In this document: positions 7,833-11,000 of the stretch, one piece after another
Layout: each line of letters begins with the position of its first letter
How positions within the stretch are numbered: position 1 is the stretch's first letter
Assembly (NCBI RefSeq): GCF_037975245.1
Contig: NC_092562.1
Location: 27,835,554-27,846,553 of the forward strand
Reading direction: 5' to 3'
Length of the DNA stretch: 11,000 bases
Origin: Apostichopus japonicus
Taxonomy: Eukaryota > Echinodermata > Holothuroidea > Aspidochirotida > Stichopodidae
Notes under the pieces: generated by a model
The model's input: the letters and a program-made list of their open reading frames with translations, nothing else
The model's database searches: none
Told to the model about the DNA's origin: nothing
Position numbers and translations under genes: made by a program

Positions 7833-9370
7833 CTGGAGTCGATGTTCAAAGTGGTCCTTCATGGGTGCATAGGCGGCATTCAGAGAAAGGAAGATTACAG
7901 CTATTGTAACACTCACTAAGATAGAGAGGCTACTGTCATATCCATATAATATAACCACAATTGTCTGCAACACTTTCCGTCCTAGCTCAACTATTTCCCA
8001 ATACCAAAACGCTGGTTTATAATTCTCACATAGGAAGTACAACCAAGGAGGGTACTTTTTCCGGCGGCACGTTCCATCTTGTACCGACGATGAATGGTCG
8101 CAATCCTTGGTTGAATACCGCCAAAGTTGTATGAACAGATATCCAGGAAACAGAACTACATATATAGTTGCGATGTAAGCAGCAGTAGTGTACTTGGCAT
8201 GTAGCTTTGTTTTGCATTCAATGGAATAGTCCGACCTCATCAGAGAGACAAATTGTAGTTGATCCTCGTCAAGATAGAACTTTTCGCAGGTCTGACCGTA
8301 AAGAGCAAATATGACATTGCATGTATATGTATAAGTCACGAATAACATAGACAAAACCAACATCATTATTTTCTCCTTATATTGTTTTGATTTCTTCTCT
8401 CTTTTTTCCACTTCTTCGGGGTCTTTACAAGCTCTCACCCAACACGTCATACACATGAATAAAATCTTTGTTATAGAGATCAGCAGCAATGGGAAAGAGA
8501 TTCCGATAACAAATTCTTCATACGGAGTCACAGATATGTTCACATAACAGCTTGGTTTCACGAAAATGAAAGAGACGTCGAATTGTAAATATACCATAAC
8601 GGTCGCAACCCATTGAAAGTATACTGGCCAGTTCATAACGTCGAGGGAATCCCAGAATTCGCCCATAATTTGATAAAATGCTAATATGATTTTACCACGA
8701 GCGATCGAAATATCGGCAATGGATCTAATCACCCTTGAATTTTCACGCCGGAGTTGATAAATGATATAACTTAAGAACGTAACAATAACAATTAGCAAAA
8801 TTGTCATTTCTAGTAGGAAAATGTAGAGAGGGGGGCATTCATGACAGTAACCTAACGCAGCGTAGTAGTTGTCGTCACAGGAAGAACAAAGCCATCCTTT
8901 GTAACCTTTGGCACAATTCCCTTCGATGTCGTTTTCTTTGTTATCACATTTAAAAGCTTGCGGACAATTATGAACCATTGGTAGGGGATCTGCGAAATAT
9001 AGTGTGTCGTTGCGGTACTCGTTCGTCGGACATTTCAAATTGTTCACGAAGTCGATGTATTTGTTTACGTCAGTATAGCTCCAATTCCAATAATAGCCAT
9101 AGCCTATCGAGGCATATTCGCCGGAACACTTCATGCCTTCTCTCTGACAAAGATAACATTGACCAAAACGATATGTACGATAATAGTTTTCTAGACAAAA
9201 ACAGGCTCGGTATTCTGCTGGTTTCGACTTATCTGTTCCATCAGGACAAACCTCACAGCTCAATGGACTTGTACCTTCGCCGTTCATAACGAATGTTCCG
9301 TTATTACATTTCTTACAAGCTATGCCACCATCGGTAGCAGACTGGCCTACTTCATTTTGGTAAAATCCAC
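7833..9370 (-). CDS. Main exon: cysteine-rich ectodomain plus seven membrane segments
   Basis: This 1,538-bp internal exon has acceptor TTTAATTGCAG before 9370 and donor CAG/GTTTGT after 7833; it holds two bases of a split glycine codon and 512 codons. Numbering the assembled fragment from its first visible residue, it covers residues 59-571. Residues 60-235 are cysteine-rich (GFYQNEVGQ, CKKCNNGTF, CEVCPDGT, CYLCQ, CSSC, CHECPP), like GCC2/GCC3 Eph-receptor-like and TNFR/EGF-like modules, with N-glycosylation sequons at ~82, 154 and 179. Hydrophobic segments lie at ~240-264, 305-329, 344-368, 392-416, 452-476, 513-535 and 537-559. Basic loops (QLRRENSRVIR; KREKKSKQYKEK; CRRKKYPPW) fall on the predicted cytoplasmic side, and a further sequon (NIS, ~336) on the outside. 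A motif WEIVELGRK precedes segment 6. An ATG at 9287-9285 is internal, not the start: the frame and cysteine pattern continue upstream to the acceptor. Function is unknown; receptor- or channel-like is possible. Confidence 0.93.
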
Positions 9371-9896
9371 CTGCAATTAAACAATGAGAAAGAAATAATA
9401 CAAAAACAATATACGAACATTTCAGATCTCACAATCATCGCAATTTAATAATCACAGAAGTTTTTGTTTCATTTGTTTGCCTTTTCTTTTTCATCCAATG
9501 CAAAATAGTGCAAACTTCATAGTCCTGGATATCTTGTTAAGTCACGTATGATCTTCATCGATTCAATTTAAGTTTGTCAAGGTGAATGATTGGCCTTCAT
9601 CAGTCTCTTTGTTACTAGGAAAAGTCCGAATTAAAACGCCCATGTTTATATGTTATCATGTCTAGCCTATTTTGTTTATCATCATACAATCTTATCGGAT
9701 CGGCTAGGTACCAACTATTCAAACCATTTTACTCACTGTCTCTGTTTTCATGTTTATTTCTTACCTACCGTGGTGTGCGATACTGTACTCTATGAGCCTA
9801 ACCCCGTTTCCCACTTTATATGAGTATGTCACCATTGTTCACATTTCTTATCAAATATATTGCTTACTCTAACAGCATTCAATAGTTCATTATCAG

Positions 9897-9904
9897 TGAC
9901 GTCA
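9897..9904. promoter_or_regulatory. Second perfect CRE-like palindrome TGACGTCA
   Basis: A full CREB/ATF consensus octamer, flanked TCAG and CATGAG, lies within the intron between the first two visible exons. There is no independent sign of an enhancer or promoter here. Confidence 0.25.
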
Positions 9905-10060
9905 CATGAGGCAAATTTCTCCAGACTGATTTTGTTAGCGAGATGAACCTTTAATGGGCCTGTTTTAGGTTGATCCAAAAGTTTACGAATGAGGGATGTG
10001 GTTGCGGTTTGGCTGCCGGAATGGGACTCTCATAAAAGGGGATCTGGAGGCCGGTCCCCC

Positions 10061-10135
10061 AGAAGAACTGTCAAATTTTAGACGTCAAATGGTACAGTCT
10101 GATGCATATTTAGACTTTAATGTAGGTCTATAATT
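10061..10135 (+). repeat. Dispersed repeat, copy 2 (intronic)
   Basis: AGAAGAACTG, ACGTCAAATGGTACAGTCTGA and AGACTTTAATGTAGGTCTATAA match copy 1 at 5808-5876 in order and orientation. Divergence between copies suggests an old element rather than a recent duplication of the locus. Confidence 0.55.
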
Positions 10136-10730
10136 CGGTCTTAACGCGAGGTTGTAGTAATGTAGGCCTATACTTTCGAATTTGAAAATCAAATAGCGTG
10201 GGTGGGGAAGGTGGTGCCCCCTGGCCCTCTTTGCACCCACCACTCTTTCATGATATTAAGAGCCATGTCACACGTTATCCTTAGACCAAACCAAATATTA
10301 TTCATGGTCCAATTGTTAAAATATGTTGTACTCTCTTGACCTCTATTGTTTACAATATCATTGCCCAGAGCTCACACCAACTGCGTGAAGTTATGGCCTA
10401 CACATCAAGTTAAGGAACGTTGCATCAACCTTCTTCTCGTATTAATAGATAATTGCTATAAAATATAAAACGAAACAGCTTACGTTTAGTCAAGTAGCGT
10501 AAAATCATAAAAGTTTTGTTTCATGCGGAGAGTTGAATTTTGGTATAGTTAAGGGTGCTCGGATGCAAAACGGTGCTTTATTTCCAAAATATCAACAGTG
10601 TCGATGTGCGATATTTGAAGCAGGCAGTGCTATCGCACCCTTTCCCCTATCTCCCAATCGTTTCTAGGGTGTGCAATGTATACTCCGTCTTAATAATGCA
10701 ATATTTACTTTTCCGATCGCCTTTTCTTAC

Positions 10731-10906
10731 CTCGTGGACAGCCGAGACACCCATCTGCTTTATCGCTCCCGTAGGTTCCAACGGCACACGCAGTACAATT
10801 CGAAGAACGAGTAATCGACGAACAATGAAATCCACTTCTTCGTAGTGATCTGGCCGCGTAATCATCAAATTCAATTACAGGTGTGTAAGTATTCCCAACG
10901 CATGAT
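10731..10906 (-). CDS. Upstream coding exon: start of the visible cysteine-rich ectodomain
   Basis: The minus-strand acceptor TACGCCTCTTTCAG ends at 10907 and the donor CCACGAG/GTAAGA follows 10731. The 176-bp exon has one base of a split codon, 58 codons, and a final G that joins GT at 9370-9369 to make glycine. It begins SCVGNTYTPVIEFDDYAA and ends with CTACAVGTYGSDKADGC, then LGCPR: the C-x-x-C, GTY and GC-x-x-CP arrangement of the GCC2/GCC3 Eph-receptor-like repeat, which continues into the next exon (GGFYQNEVGQ, CKKCNNGTF). An NCT sequon is present. Entry phase is 2, so coding continues upstream; no signal peptide or start is visible and the 5' part of the gene is beyond 11000. Confidence 0.88.
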
Positions 10907-11000
10907 CTGAAAGAGGCGTACAGAGTTCTGCTATATAATTTGTGATGTGATTTTATGCGTAGCAGTTAAGGATTCATTTCGCTTCAAAACTAGGCGCGGA
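10907..11000 (-). other. Partial upstream intron of the membrane protein gene
   Basis: Sequence upstream (minus sense) of the acceptor at 10907. It shows only a modest pyrimidine tract (CCTCTTTCAG) and no coding continuation, and its donor is outside the window. Confidence 0.7.

Larger units (their letters stand above)
9371..10730 (-). other. Intron (1,360 bp, phase 1)
   Basis: Donor GAG/GTAAGA at 10731/10730 and acceptor TTTCTCATTGTTTAATTGCAG ending at 9371. It contains the second copy of the dispersed repeat (10061-10135) and a TGACGTCA at 9897-9904. No further exon could be fitted in frame. Confidence 0.88.

Noticed and set aside
8026-8217. Minus-strand 63-codon frame in another phase
   Set aside because: It is an out-of-frame shadow of the main exon at 7833-9370.
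9285-9287. ATG at 9287-9285 as the start of an intronless gene
   Set aside because: The same frame continues upstream with conserved CKKC and GFY motifs to a strong acceptor, and it joins in phase with the exon at 10731-10906.
8978-9289. Plus-strand 103-codon frame
   Set aside because: It is antisense to the well-supported main exon and shows no domain or splice support.
10198-10240. Hairpin with GTGGGTG and CACCCAC arms
   Set aside because: Only a 7-bp stem with a loop of about 29 bases; this is expected by chance and has no supporting context.
10555-10874. Frames on both strands over the upstream exon (96 codons plus, 75 codons minus)
   Set aside because: A third frame (minus) gives the cysteine-rich Eph-receptor-like sequence with matching acceptor at 10907 and donor at 10730; the longer frames run through the donor or are antisense.

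Overview
The window looks like genomic DNA from an animal, most likely a marine invertebrate deuterostome; an echinoderm such as a sea cucumber is my best guess. This rests on AT-rich intergenic DNA, spliceosomal introns of about 1.0-1.4 kb with canonical GT/AG borders, abundant minisatellites, and a multi-pass protein with an Eph-receptor-like cysteine-rich ectodomain, a type I recall as expanded in echinoderms and amphioxus. Nothing in it looks prokaryotic, and no tRNA, rRNA or CRISPR array is visible. The species call is an inference.

Layout. Positions 1-445 are the end of an intron (plus sense) holding a ~160-bp tandem duplication. Positions 446-522 are a short terminal coding exon of an unrecognised plus-strand gene. 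From about 523 to 5386 there is no convincing gene: this convergent intergenic/3'UTR interval holds a TA microsatellite (628-710), a 41-bp minisatellite (819-1063), a 59-bp minisatellite (1245-1888), a 61-bp duplication (3124-3246) and a 54-bp minisatellite of about 26 copies (3943-5353). From 5387 rightwards to beyond the window lies the 3' part of one minus-strand gene, which I rebuilt as four exons in transcript order: 10906-10731, 9370-7833, 6780-6645 and 5499-5387. All three junctions have GT/AG borders and keep the reading frame (phases 1, 0 and 1).

The joined exons give the last ~653 residues of a membrane protein: an extracellular cysteine-rich region with C-x-x-C and GTY/GTF motifs like the GCC2/GCC3 Eph-receptor-like repeat, about nine membrane segments, and a short charged cytoplasmic tail. 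Loop charges and N-glycosylation sequons agree with N-terminus outside and C-terminus inside. Its function is unknown; a receptor-like or channel-like role is possible.

The most notable features are that the 54-bp minisatellite begins only about 33 bp after this gene's stop codon, so it probably lies in its 3'UTR or just beyond, and that the array has higher-order duplications of exactly 3 and 11 units. A 323-codon frame through the array is better explained by a unit length divisible by three than by a real protein. The two genes converge tail to tail, so every minisatellite larger than the small intronic duplication lies between their stop codons.
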